Positions 27,548 to 36,073 of a stretch of DNA of 64,000 nt are shown here, piece after piece. The DNA comes from Pseudomonas frederiksbergensis (GTDB lineage Bacteria > Pseudomonadota > Gammaproteobacteria > Pseudomonadales > Pseudomonadaceae): contig NZ_MOBP01000008.1 in assembly GCF_003732665.1 (NCBI RefSeq), forward strand, positions 30,850-94,849, given 5' to 3'. A program made the position numbers and the translations under genes. The notes beneath the pieces are model-generated. The model made no database searches, had not been told where the DNA came from, and saw only the letters and a list, made by a program, of their open reading frames with translations. The stretch's first letter is position 1; each line of letters begins with the position of its first letter.

Positions 27548-29234
27548 GATTGATCTCCTCGAGCGTGGTCCGCCCCGCTTGCACCAGTTCCAGCGCCGAC
27601 TCGCGCAACAGCCGCAAGCCACGTTTGCAGGCGTGGGCCTTGATTTTCGAAATGGGTTGGCGCTCGACGATCATTTGCCGCAACTCATCGTCGAGGTGCA
27701 GCAGCTCGGCAATCGCCGTGCGCCCGCGATAACCGGTGCCCCGGCAATGGCCGCAGCCCTTGCCATGCACGAAGTGGTAATGCGCGACGTTTTGCGGGTC
27801 GAGCCCGGACAGTTGCAGTTCTTCTTCGGTCGGCTGGTGCGGCGCGCTGCAACTGGCGCACACCAGGCGAATCAGGCGCTGGGCCAGCACCGCGTTGAGC
27901 GCCGAGACCAAGCTGTAGGGGTCGATTTCCATTTGCGTAAAACGGCCGATCACGTCGAACACGTTATTGGCGTGGATGGTGGTGAACACCAGGTGCCCGG
28001 TGAGGGCCGATTGCACGGCGATCTGCGCGGTGTCCGGGTCGCGGATTTCACCGACCATGATCTTGTCCGGGTCATGGCGCAGGATCGAGCGCAGGCCTCG
28101 GGCAAAGGTCAGGCCTTTTTTCTCGTTGACCGGGATTTGCAGCACGCCCGGCAGTTGGTATTCCACCGGGTCTTCGATGGTGATGATCTTGTCCACGCCA
28201 TGGTTGATCTCGGTGATCATCGCGTAGAGCGTGGTGGTCTTGCCGCTGCCGGTGGGGCCGGTGACCAGCACCATGCCATAGGGTTCGGCGGCGAGGCGGC
28301 GCAGTTGCTTAAGGGTTTCTTCTTCGAAGCCCAAGGCCTGCAACTGCACGCCGCTGACCTTGTCCGCCAGGTCCTGTTTGTCCAGCACCCGCAGTACCGC
28401 GTCTTCGCCGAAAATGCTCGGCATGATCGACACCCGGAAGTCGATCTGCCGGCCGCTGATGCCGATTTTGAAGCGCCCGTCCTGGGGCACGCGTTTTTCG
28501 CCGATGTCCAGTTCAGCCATGACCTTGACCCGGGAAATCACCTGTTCGGCGAACTCGCTGCCCTGGATCTTGCTGATGTTGTTGAGCACGCCATCGATCC
28601 GGTACTTGATCACCAGACCGCTACCGGTGGTGCCCAAATGGATGTCGCTGGCGTGCATTTTCAACGCGTCGTAGAGAGTCGAGTTGACCAGTTTGACGAC
28701 GACGCTGGCGTCTTCGCTGATGCTGGTCAGGGACAGGCTTTGCAGGTTGTCGATCTCGACGTTGGCGTCGGCCTGGGCATTGAGAGACTCAACGGCGTGG
28801 AAGCTTTCTTCGTGGCGGGCCAGGTAGGCTTTCAGGTCGTCGGCGTGCACCAGATAGAGCGGCGCGCCGTGCAGGCAGTCGTCGATCCAGGCCAGGCGCG
28901 CGGTGTCGAACGGGTCGGCAAACACGCCGATGACCGCGTCGTCGTGGCGCAGCAGGATGAATTCACGTTTCAGGCATTGGGCCAGAGTGACCCGGTCGAA
29001 TACCGGGGTGGCCTTGAACAGCGTATCGGTGTCGAGCACCGGGTAATGCAGGGTCGCGCCGAGGCACTGGATGAAGGGCATGGGGGCCAGTTCGCACAAC
29101 ACCCCGAGGGCGTCCAGCACCCGTTCGCCGGAACCGGCGGCCCGCAGCCGCGCCTGGGTCAGTTGCTCACTGGAAAAGCGTGAAGGTACACAGTCCAACG
29201 GTGCCGGTTCGACGGCAAGTGATAAACGTTCCAT
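27528..29234 (-). CDS. gspE: GspE/PilB-type secretion ATPase
   Basis: The 568-residue ATPase has an N-terminal GspE_N-type domain, Walker A GPTGSGKT (326-333), an Asp box (TIEDPVE), Walker B IMVGEIRD, a His box (TGHLVFTTIHAN) and a tetracysteine zinc motif (C459, C462, C494, C497). It powers pseudopilus assembly at the inner membrane. It follows the receiver gene by 84 bases and overlaps the PilM-like gene. The matching platform protein GspF is encoded 14 kb away at 43483-44670. Confidence 0.93.
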   Translation of the reverse strand: MERLSLAVEPAPLDCVPSRFSSEQLTQARLRAAGSGERVLDALGVLCELAPMPFIQCLGATLHYPVLDTDTLFKATPVFDRVTLAQCLKREFILLRHDDAVIGVFADPFDTARLAWIDDCLHGAPLYLVHADDLKAYLARHEESFHAVESLNAQADANVEIDNLQSLSLTSISEDASVVVKLVNSTLYDALKMHASDIHLGTTGSGLVIKYRIDGVLNNISKIQGSEFAEQVISRVKVMAELDIGEKRVPQDGRFKIGISGRQIDFRVSIMPSIFGEDAVLRVLDKQDLADKVSGVQLQALGFEEETLKQLRRLAAEPYGMVLVTGPTGSGKTTTLYAMITEINHGVDKIITIEDPVEYQLPGVLQIPVNEKKGLTFARGLRSILRHDPDKIMVGEIRDPDTAQIAVQSALTGHLVFTTIHANNVFDVIGRFTQMEIDPYSLVSALNAVLAQRLIRLVCASCSAPHQPTEEELQLSGLDPQNVAHYHFVHGKGCGHCRGTGYRGRTAIAELLHLDDELRQMIVERQPISKIKAHACKRGLRLLRESALELVQAGRTTLEEINRVTFVS

Positions 29235-29318
29235 GGCTTGCTCTCCAACGCCGGGGGCTTAAAGCCCTGTCGGCGCGGCAGGCCATTGCGGCGGGAGCCG
29301 GAACGTCGTGTCGCGCCA

Positions 29319-29849
29319 CTACTCCCCGGTGAGCAATTGTTCGTCGTCCGGCGCCAGCGAGGCCGATGTTCGTCGGCGATCCGCCAGCACCCAACTGCCG
29401 TCGTACAACTGCAGCGGGAAACTCTCGGTCCTGCTCTGGCGTCGTTCGACGAAACCTTCGGAAGTGCTCGCGCCCGCTTTGCTTTCGCGTTCCATCCCCA
29501 GAAGGTCGCAGACTGCACGGGCCAATTCCGCCAATGGAAAGGGTTTGAACAGGATATGGCTGACACCTAACTGTCGGGCCCGCTCACAGACTTCAGCGGT
29601 TGGGTGCCCGGTGATCAGCACAAAATGACAATTCCTGTCCTGGCGGACGGCATCGAGCACCTCAAAGCCTTCCATATCCGGCAAGCGGTAATCGAACACC
29701 ATCACATCGGGTGCAAAACGTTCGGCTTCGCCGATTGCCATGGCACCGTCGTGAGCTATCCGGACGTCCAGCGCTTGCGCCTGAAGGTAATCCTTGAGGT
29801 TTTCGGCAAGCAGTTGTTCGTCTTCGACAACCAGTACTTTGTTTAACAA
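29319..29849 (-). CDS. Stand-alone receiver protein with a C-terminal tail
   Basis: The 176-residue protein has a receiver domain (residues 1-120) with acidic pair E9/D10, phospho-acceptor D53 (VFDYRLPDM), T80 (VLITGHP) and K103. About 55 further residues lack any DNA-binding or enzymatic motif. The receiver closely resembles that of MnxR at its start (VEDEQLLAENLKDYL against VEDDELLAENIQTYL). It is the first gene of the Gsp-curli operon, behind a sigma-54 promoter. It may compete for phosphate from MnxS or control the secretion ATPase; both are inference. Confidence 0.85.
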   Translation of the reverse strand: MLNKVLVVEDEQLLAENLKDYLQAQALDVRIAHDGAMAIGEAERFAPDVMVFDYRLPDMEGFEVLDAVRQDRNCHFVLITGHPTAEVCERARQLGVSHILFKPFPLAELARAVCDLLGMERESKAGASTSEGFVERRQSRTESFPLQLYDGSWVLADRRRTSASLAPDDEQLLTGE

Positions 29850-29916
29850 GGTCGACTCCTTGAAACCGCAGGTCCGAGTACCGAGCCTGGTGGAGTGTGT
29901 GCCTTACAAGGGCTAA

Positions 29917-29932
29917 CGCACACTTCATGCCA
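29917..29932 (-). promoter_or_regulatory. Sigma-54 promoter of the Gsp-curli operon
   Basis: The minus strand reads TGGCATGAAGTGTGCG: a perfect -24 half, and a -12 half with GTGC for TTGC, correctly spaced. The predicted start near 29907 gives a leader of about 58 bases before the receiver gene. Confidence 0.6.
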
Positions 29933-30007
29933 GGCCGAGCGCCGGTAGTTTTATTTCTTCATGTCCTTGAATTCGAAGACAATGCCACATCGTCCGGATC
30001 CCCCTCC

Positions 30008-30063
30008 CCCCAAAGGCGGGGAAGCGCTTGGATTGGCATTGAAGCTTTTCCCCACTATTGGGG
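30008..30063. promoter_or_regulatory. Two putative MnxR boxes upstream of the Gsp-curli operon
   Basis: CCCC-AAAGGC-GGGG (30008-30021) and CCCC-ACTATT-GGGG (30050-30063) are both exact CCCC-N6-GGGG palindromes, 76-131 bases upstream of the -24 element and 42 bases (about four helical turns) apart. They lie in the gap after the parvulin gene. Confidence 0.55.
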
Positions 30064-30072
30064 GGGGAAGGT

Positions 30073-31020
30073 TCAATCATCGTCAATCCGCTCGATGCGA
30101 TTACGCGATCGCAGTTGCGCCAATACGTCTCGACGAGCCTGGGCCTTTTGCTGTCGGGCAAGGTACACCCGGACTGTTTCAAGCCCCTGCTCCTGTGTGA
30201 CATCGCTCGCCTCCTGGTGGTTCTGTAAATAAATCAGATGCCAGCCGACCGGGGTTCGCACCGGTTCGCTGATCTGCCCCGGTTGCAGAGCGAATGCAGC
30301 CGCTTCGAACTCCGGCATCATGCGCCCACGGGGGAAATAGCCCAAATCCCCGCCCTGGCTGGCCGACGCGTCTTCGGAGCGCGCCGTGGCCACGCGGGCA
30401 AAGTCTTCGCCCCGGGGGATTTGTGCGTGTATCTCCTTTAAGCGTAGTCGTGCGGCCTCGACTGTGGCGGCATCGGCGCCCTGGGCCACTTTTATCAAGA
30501 TATGCCGCACCTGGATTTCCTCGGGCCGGCCCATCTCGGCGCGGTGTTCTTCAAAGAAGGCGCGGACCGTTTGTTCGTCCGGCCCGGGGCCCTTTGTCAG
30601 ATCGGCAAAGACTTCCTGGGCGGCCAACTCGCGGCGGGTGTACTCGGTGAAACTGGCTTCGTCAAAACCGGCGTCTTGCAGCTTGCGGGCGAACACCTCG
30701 GCACCGCCGATGGCCTGGCGGGTCAGTTCGACCTGGCTGCGCACCGTGGCGTCGCTGATCACCACCCCGCGCTTGAGCGCTTCCTGCCACAGCAGTTCCT
30801 TGTCGATCAACGCCTCCAGCGCGGCCTGGCGAAGTTGCTTGTAGGCCTTGGGATTGCGAATGCTGGCCACCGCCCGGCCCTGGTCTTCCAGGTACTCGGC
30901 GAAGTAGCGCTCCAGGCGAAACTCGGAAATTTCCTCGCCATTGACCCGCGCCGCGACCGGCCCGTTCGTGCTGAAGGCCACAGGCACCCAGAGCATCAGC
31001 AGCAACAGTAACCTCTTCAT
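30073..31020 (-). CDS. Periplasmic parvulin-type peptidyl-prolyl isomerase
   Basis: The 315-residue protein has a signal peptide (residues 1-17), a SurA-N-like helical chaperone part (residues 20-150) and one parvulin domain (IQVRHILIKV, then GGDLGYFPRGRMMPEF and PVRTPVGWHLIYL). It should help fold exported proteins; next to mnxG the likely client is the giant oxidase or the secretion proteins. It is the last gene of the mnxG-led cluster and starts 15 bases after the previous stop. Confidence 0.88.
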   Translation of the reverse strand: MKRLLLLLMLWVPVAFSTNGPVAARVNGEEISEFRLERYFAEYLEDQGRAVASIRNPKAYKQLRQAALEALIDKELLWQEALKRGVVISDATVRSQVELTRQAIGGAEVFARKLQDAGFDEASFTEYTRRELAAQEVFADLTKGPGPDEQTVRAFFEEHRAEMGRPEEIQVRHILIKVAQGADAATVEAARLRLKEIHAQIPRGEDFARVATARSEDASASQGGDLGYFPRGRMMPEFEAAAFALQPGQISEPVRTPVGWHLIYLQNHQEASDVTQEQGLETVRVYLARQQKAQARRDVLAQLRSRNRIERIDDD

Positions 31021-31035
31021 GATCGAAGCCTCCGT

Positions 31036-32577
31036 TCAGGGGGTGACAGCAATGGGTTTGTAGGGCGCCACCAGATAGAAGCGTTGGTCAGGCAGTTCCA
31101 CGGTGACGATATGCGCGCCGCTCAGGCCCAGGCGGCGACCGGGGCCGAAGCTGATCAGTGGGGTCAATCCGGTGGCGAAATCGTGCAAGCCTTCGAGGGC
31201 GTTGATGAGCTTTTCTCGACTGGCATCGCGCCCGGCCTGCTTCATGCCTTCGCTCAACAGCAGCATCGAACTGAACGCGCCCACTTGCAGCACCGCATGT
31301 TCACCGCCCAGGCCCTGATGTTCGCGTAACAGCGTCAGGGCCGTGCGCCCGGACGGCGTCCAGTCGCTGGGCACGAACGGATAAGCGAGGAATACCCGCC
31401 GGGAAAAGCCGCTGGGCATCTGCAGCAAATCCCCCGCCACCTGGTTCGACGCCGCGAAGAGGTAAGGCACTTGCCCCGCGTTCTGCAGGCGCTCGGCCAA
31501 GCGACTGAAGCCGCCGCCACTGCCCAGGTAAAACACCGAGCGTGAGCCCAGCGGTAAGGGGTCCTGGGACGAGTTGTAGGTTTGCAGGCGCACGTGCTGC
31601 CAGGCGTGATCCTGCAAATATTGTTCGAGATTTTGCGCCGCCAGGCGTTGGCCGGGATCATCCGGGTAGGCGATCAGCGTCGGCCCCTGGCGCACCCGCA
31701 GGCTGTCGCTGGCGTAGTCGGCCAGGGCGATCAGTTGCTCGCGCAGGCCGGGCAGCGGTTCGAAAATCTGCCGACTGGCCGGGGCCGTGCCTTGCAGCGA
31801 CAGCGGCCCGATCAGCGGCACACCGGCCCGTTCAAGGCGTGCGGCCAGTTCCGAATCCAGCGCCGGGACCAACGGCGCGATCAGGGCGAACACCTGTTCC
31901 TGCTCAATCAATTGCTCGAGCGCCTGTTCGGCGCTGATGCGGTCCGGGCCGGGGTCAAGAATCGTCAGGCGCAGCGAGCGACCGTGAATTCCGCCCGCCT
32001 CATTGATCCGTGCCACGCTGCCCTTGAGCACCGCCGCCACCGTCGCGCCCTCCTCGCTCAAGGGTCCGCTGCTCGGCAACAAGGTGCCCAGGTGCAGACT
32101 GTCGGCGTTCAGGCCCGGATCGCGGTCATCGGCCAGGCGCTTGAGGTAGGCGCTGAGGTTGCGCTGATCGTTCATCGACAGCACGAACCGGGGCATGGCC
32201 GGGTCGAGCCGATTGTTGCCGGGGTCGCGCCCTTCCTGGATCGCTCGCGCCAGGCTGCCGTCGGTGTAGGCCGGGTAATCGCGGCCGTTGATCTGCTGCT
32301 GACCATAGGTGCTGCTGAGCCGCGACCAGCTCAAATCCGGCGGTCGCACTCCGCCTTCCGCCCGACCCTGGCCGTCGGCGCCGTGGCAATTGGCGCACGG
32401 CAGGCTGCTGGCGGGCAGCAGAATGTCCGCCGCGCCGACCCGCGCCATGACAGGCGCGCCGTTATCCGACAGCCCCTCGCGGTACAGCCGTTTGCCGGCG
32501 CTTTCGCTGGGGGTCAGGGGCAACGCGCTGGCGCTCAGGCTAACGCTGGCGAGAAGGATCAGCAGGACAATGTTCAT
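31036..32577 (-). CDS. Cytochrome c domain fused to a periplasmic-binding (branched-amino-acid type) domain
   Basis: The 513-residue protein has a signal peptide (residues 1-18), a cytochrome c domain with CANCH at 61-65 and a likely Met ligand in AMPRFV, then from about residue 160 a type 1 periplasmic-binding domain (HLGTLLPSSGPLSEEGATVAAVLKGSVARINEAGGIHGRSLRL is the classic opening). The fusion could couple ligand sensing or transport to electron transfer. No ABC permease is nearby, so a transport role is unlikely. It lies between Sco and parvulin genes. Confidence 0.85.
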   Translation of the reverse strand: MNIVLLILLASVSLSASALPLTPSESAGKRLYREGLSDNGAPVMARVGAADILLPASSLPCANCHGADGQGRAEGGVRPPDLSWSRLSSTYGQQQINGRDYPAYTDGSLARAIQEGRDPGNNRLDPAMPRFVLSMNDQRNLSAYLKRLADDRDPGLNADSLHLGTLLPSSGPLSEEGATVAAVLKGSVARINEAGGIHGRSLRLTILDPGPDRISAEQALEQLIEQEQVFALIAPLVPALDSELAARLERAGVPLIGPLSLQGTAPASRQIFEPLPGLREQLIALADYASDSLRVRQGPTLIAYPDDPGQRLAAQNLEQYLQDHAWQHVRLQTYNSSQDPLPLGSRSVFYLGSGGGFSRLAERLQNAGQVPYLFAASNQVAGDLLQMPSGFSRRVFLAYPFVPSDWTPSGRTALTLLREHQGLGGEHAVLQVGAFSSMLLLSEGMKQAGRDASREKLINALEGLHDFATGLTPLISFGPGRRLGLSGAHIVTVELPDQRFYLVAPYKPIAVTP

Positions 32578-32586
32578 GGCCGGGAC

Positions 32587-33204
32587 TCAGCGCCCGACCA
32601 CGGGCATGGTCAGCAACTGCAAGCGCTGGGCAATGGCGGCGGCCGGGGCATCGGGGCGGATCTTGCTCCAGCGTTTGTTGGCCACGTCGCCGACGATCAG
32701 TTGCGTGGAATGTTGCTCGGGGGTCGGCACGATCTGGCCGATGCGACCCAGGACCAGGTCCATCTGCGCCTTGTCGCCGGTTAAAAAAAGCCAGTGGGGG
32801 CCATCGACGCCCTGCTTCAAGGTGTAAGCCTTGAGGACCGCCGGGGTGTCCCGCAGCGGATCACTGGTAAGGGAAATGAAGGTGATGCCGTCGGCCTTGT
32901 CGCCCAACACTTCGCGAACTTCCTTGAGCTTGCGGGTGATCAACGGGCAGGCATCGTTGCAACTGGTGAAAATCACGTTGAGCAGCACCACACGGTTTTG
33001 CAGGGCATCGCTGTAGAAGCGCAGGGTGTTGCCGTTCTGGTCCTGCAACGGCGTGTCGGTGAACCAGGTCTTGGCGTCGTGGGTGCCGCTGGCCGGTTGC
33101 GCGACGCCAGCCACTGGCGGCGCTGCATGCCCTTCGTGGGCAAACGCCATCGAACTGAAGAGGCAGCAGCAAGCCACCGGGGCGATCCAGTCGAAAAGTT
33201 TCAT
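32587..33204 (-). CDS. Sco/SenC family copper chaperone
   Basis: The 205-residue protein has a signal peptide (about residues 1-22) followed by a His-containing stretch (HEGHAAPP) and the Sco core with CNDAC (FTSCNDACP) and the distal His (PEQHSTQLIVG). It should bind Cu(I)/Cu(II) and load copper enzymes or reduce their cysteines. It overlaps the next Sco gene upstream by four bases. Candidate client: MnxG. Confidence 0.88.
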   Translation of the reverse strand: MKLFDWIAPVACCCLFSSMAFAHEGHAAPPVAGVAQPASGTHDAKTWFTDTPLQDQNGNTLRFYSDALQNRVVLLNVIFTSCNDACPLITRKLKEVREVLGDKADGITFISLTSDPLRDTPAVLKAYTLKQGVDGPHWLFLTGDKAQMDLVLGRIGQIVPTPEQHSTQLIVGDVANKRWSKIRPDAPAAAIAQRLQLLTMPVVGR

Positions 33205-33854
33205 GGTTGACTCTCCATGGCGATGGCGGTGTGTTTGGCATGGGCGTTGCGCTGGCCGCTGAGTTTTTCCACTTCACGGGTCAGCACCGTCGGGTCGGTG
33301 AAGCCGTAATAGCGGGTCCAGTGGCGGCTGTTGCCATCGCCGACCATGATCAGCGGCGCGTGATTCTTGAAGTCACCGCTGAAGGTGCCAAGGCCCTTGA
33401 GGGTTTCGGTCACCGATTGCGGGGTGCCGGTGAGCCAGCTCCAGCCCGGGCCGTTCTGGAAACTGCGGGCGTAGTCGTTCAGGCGTTTGGGGTCGTCACG
33501 CTGGGGATCGATGCTGATCGACACCAGTTGCACTTCCTTGCCGACCCGGGCGCCCAGTTGTTTTTGCACCTTGCCCATGATCGACGACACCACCGGGCAC
33601 ACCGTGGTGCAACTGGTGTAGATGAAGCCCATGACCACGATCTTGTTGGTCACCAGGTCTTTTTCCAGGCGCACCGCTTTGCCGTTCTGGTCCACCAGTG
33701 CGACGTCGGCGAATTTCACCTGGGCGCTTTCCTGGGTCTTGGCCGGCGCAGTGTTGTGCCCGGCATGCTCATCCGCCGAGTGCGCCAGGGCCTGGCCGAT
33801 GCCAGCGGCCAACAGGCAAAACATTAATAGGCCACGATGGGGGAATCGGTTCAT
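33201..33854 (-). CDS. Sco/SenC family copper chaperone
   Basis: The 217-residue protein has a signal peptide (residues 1-24), an N-terminal His-rich motif (HSADEHAGH), the Sco CTTVC motif (IYTSCTTVCP) and the distal His in FKNHAPLIMVG. ATG 33854 gives a proper signal peptide; an in-frame start at 33965 lies inside the upstream gene. It is the third Sco-type domain of the island, and its ATG is 14 bases after the beta-propeller gene. Confidence 0.88.
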   Translation of the reverse strand: MNRFPHRGLLMFCLLAAGIGQALAHSADEHAGHNTAPAKTQESAQVKFADVALVDQNGKAVRLEKDLVTNKIVVMGFIYTSCTTVCPVVSSIMGKVQKQLGARVGKEVQLVSISIDPQRDDPKRLNDYARSFQNGPGWSWLTGTPQSVTETLKGLGTFSGDFKNHAPLIMVGDGNSRHWTRYYGFTDPTVLTREVEKLSGQRNAHAKHTAIAMESQP

Positions 33855-33867
33855 GTCGCTTTCCTCT

Positions 33868-35793
33868 TCAGTGAGCCTCGCCGGGCAGGACCCGAACGCT
33901 GGCAAAGGTCTTGTCATCAAAGTTTGCGCCCAGGGATGCTGCGCGCACGTGCAAATACCAGGCACCGCTCTGGTCGAGGGTTATCGGCGCTTCGTACACG
34001 CCGTCGCCGACGTCCAGCGCCGCGACCTGTTGCGCCCGGGACGTCGGGGCGCGGAAGTAGCGCAGTTGCACGTCCTTGCGCTGCACCGGCTGATTGCCCT
34101 GCACGATGCGAAACCGCACGAGGTAAGGGCTGCCGAGAGTGGCCGTGGCGCGGTCGAGCAGGAATTCCACCTTTGGCACGCCGGGGTGTTGCGCGAGGTT
34201 TTGGTCTGGCTCCACCAGGGCGCTGAAGCAGTGAATGATGTTCGGTTGGTTGAGCAGGAACGCCACGTCGAAACGTCCGGCCGCTGGTAGCTTGATGCGC
34301 GAGCTGTACAGCCCCGGTTCGACTTCTCGCAGGCTGCGGTCGATGACCATCGCCGCCCGCGCCACCTGCCCGCGATTGGGGTAGCCGGACATCGGCGCGT
34401 TCATGCCTTCGGCGTAGAAATAGGTGGTGTTGTCCACCGGGTTGACCACGAACACCGCGTTGTCGTCGCGGGACACCGCCAGGCTTGAGGCCAGCGGCAA
34501 ATCACCGGCCAGCCGGGGTGCTTGTGGCCCGGCCTCGAAACCCTGGCTGATCGGCGTGCGACCTTCGCCGAGGGACGCGAGGTTGATCATCGTCACCTTG
34601 GCTGAGGCCAGCCCGCGCACGTAGGCGTAGGCCTTGGTGAACACCACTTGGTAGGGTTCGGTGGAGACGTCGATCTGGTGGATCAGCGCGTCGGTGGCGG
34701 CGTCGATCACTTCGGCGCGATTCTCCAGGGTGTTGAGCACCACGCCGAAGCGGCCGTCGGCGCTGAAACCCATCGGGCCCAGGCCCTGGCTCAATTTGAT
34801 CACCCGCCGCACCGCCAGGCTGGCGGTATCGACCACCGTCACCGTGCCGTCCCGACCGTCGGCGACGTACACCGCTTGGGACAGTGGCGAGTACGCCACC
34901 GACAATGGCTGGGTGCCGGTCTTCAGTTGTTTGTCGAGGGTCAGTGTGGCGATGTCGATCAGGCTCAGAGTGCCGTCGTCGCGGTTGGTGACGAAGGCAT
35001 GGCGGCTGTCCTTACTGAAGGCGATTTCGTGGTGGCCGGCGCCGGTGGCGATGTGTGTAAGAGGCTTGAGGCTGCGGCTGTCGATCACCGTGACGCCGGT
35101 TTTCTCTGCGACCCACAGCAGGCGTTCGTCCGGTTGCAGGGCTACGCGTACCGGGTTGTTGCCGGCAGCGATTGAGTCGATGAGTTTGAATTGCTCGCTG
35201 TCGAGCACCGCCACTTCTCCGGCGGTGGGCATCGAAATGAATACGCGTTTGTTATCTTTGGTCGCGACCCAATCCATCGGTGGTTGCTTGAGGTCGATAC
35301 GGGCCATGGTGCTGGTGATGCCGCCGACCGACACCGATGGGTCGACCACCGAGACGCTGGCATCGCGGTTCATCACCAGCAGGAAATAGCTGTTCAGATC
35401 CAGCAGCGGGCGTGCGCCGATACTGGACTTGAGAAACACCCCGACCCGGGATTTGCAGCTCTGCTCACGGCCCTGGGCCTGGTCGGCGGCGAGGGTTTCG
35501 GGGTCGAGCCAGGCACCGGGGTTAACCCCCGACAGCGGTTGCCCCGAATTGCTGTCGCGGACCCGGAACTGCACATCGGCAAACCCGCCTTCACGCAAAA
35601 CACCGTCCTCGGCCAGGGGCTGCAACTTGAAATCCACCACCACCCCGTCACGGGCCAGTTGTTGCCCGCTCCAGGTGTCCGGCAAAGCGACCTCACTGAG
35701 CAACGTCGGCGGCGCCGTACGCCAGATGCCCAGCCAGAGCAACACAGCGGCGACAACCAGCGCACACCCGGCGATTCTTATTGTTCTGTTCAT
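33868..35793 (-). CDS. Membrane-anchored YVTN-type beta-propeller protein
   Basis: The 641-residue protein has an N-terminal membrane anchor (residues 6-24), a beta-sandwich part, then about seven propeller blades of the YVTN type (for example DKQLKTGTQPLSVAYSPLSQAVYVADGRDGTVTVVDTAS), and a C-terminal Ig-like domain (about 480-640). No haem motif is present apart from single cysteines. ATG 35793 is preferred over 35814. It lies between mnxG and the Sco genes and could be a scaffold or electron-relay partner of MnxG; this is inference. Confidence 0.8.
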   Translation of the reverse strand: MNRTIRIAGCALVVAAVLLWLGIWRTAPPTLLSEVALPDTWSGQQLARDGVVVDFKLQPLAEDGVLREGGFADVQFRVRDSNSGQPLSGVNPGAWLDPETLAADQAQGREQSCKSRVGVFLKSSIGARPLLDLNSYFLLVMNRDASVSVVDPSVSVGGITSTMARIDLKQPPMDWVATKDNKRVFISMPTAGEVAVLDSEQFKLIDSIAAGNNPVRVALQPDERLLWVAEKTGVTVIDSRSLKPLTHIATGAGHHEIAFSKDSRHAFVTNRDDGTLSLIDIATLTLDKQLKTGTQPLSVAYSPLSQAVYVADGRDGTVTVVDTASLAVRRVIKLSQGLGPMGFSADGRFGVVLNTLENRAEVIDAATDALIHQIDVSTEPYQVVFTKAYAYVRGLASAKVTMINLASLGEGRTPISQGFEAGPQAPRLAGDLPLASSLAVSRDDNAVFVVNPVDNTTYFYAEGMNAPMSGYPNRGQVARAAMVIDRSLREVEPGLYSSRIKLPAAGRFDVAFLLNQPNIIHCFSALVEPDQNLAQHPGVPKVEFLLDRATATLGSPYLVRFRIVQGNQPVQRKDVQLRYFRAPTSRAQQVAALDVGDGVYEAPITLDQSGAWYLHVRAASLGANFDDKTFASVRVLPGEAH

Positions 35794-35829
35794 ACCGCCT
35801 CTCCCCTTACCCATCCATCACACCACACC

Positions 35830-36063
35830 CCTATAGGAGCGAGGCCTGCCCGCGAAGGCGTCATCCGCCACACCATCAAAACCGAGTCGTCCCCATCACC
35901 TGTAGGAGCGAGGCTTGCCCGCGAAGGCGTCATCTGCCACACCATCAAAACCGAGTCGTCCCCATCACCTGTAGGAGCGAGGCTTGCCCGCGAAGGCGTC
36001 ATCTGCCACACCATCAAAACCGAGTCGTCCCCTTCGCGGGCAAGCCTCGCTCCTACAGGAAGG
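35830..36063. repeat. Tandem REP array (69-bp period) between mnxG and the propeller gene
   Basis: Three direct copies of TGTAGGAGCGAGGCTTGCCC with an identical spacer (CACACCATCAAAACCGAGTC) start at about 35832, 35901 and 35970, a 69-bp period, and a fourth, inverted unit ends the array. It could lower read-through from mnxG into the downstream genes. Confidence 0.85.
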
Positions 36064-36073
36064 GCGTCAGCCG

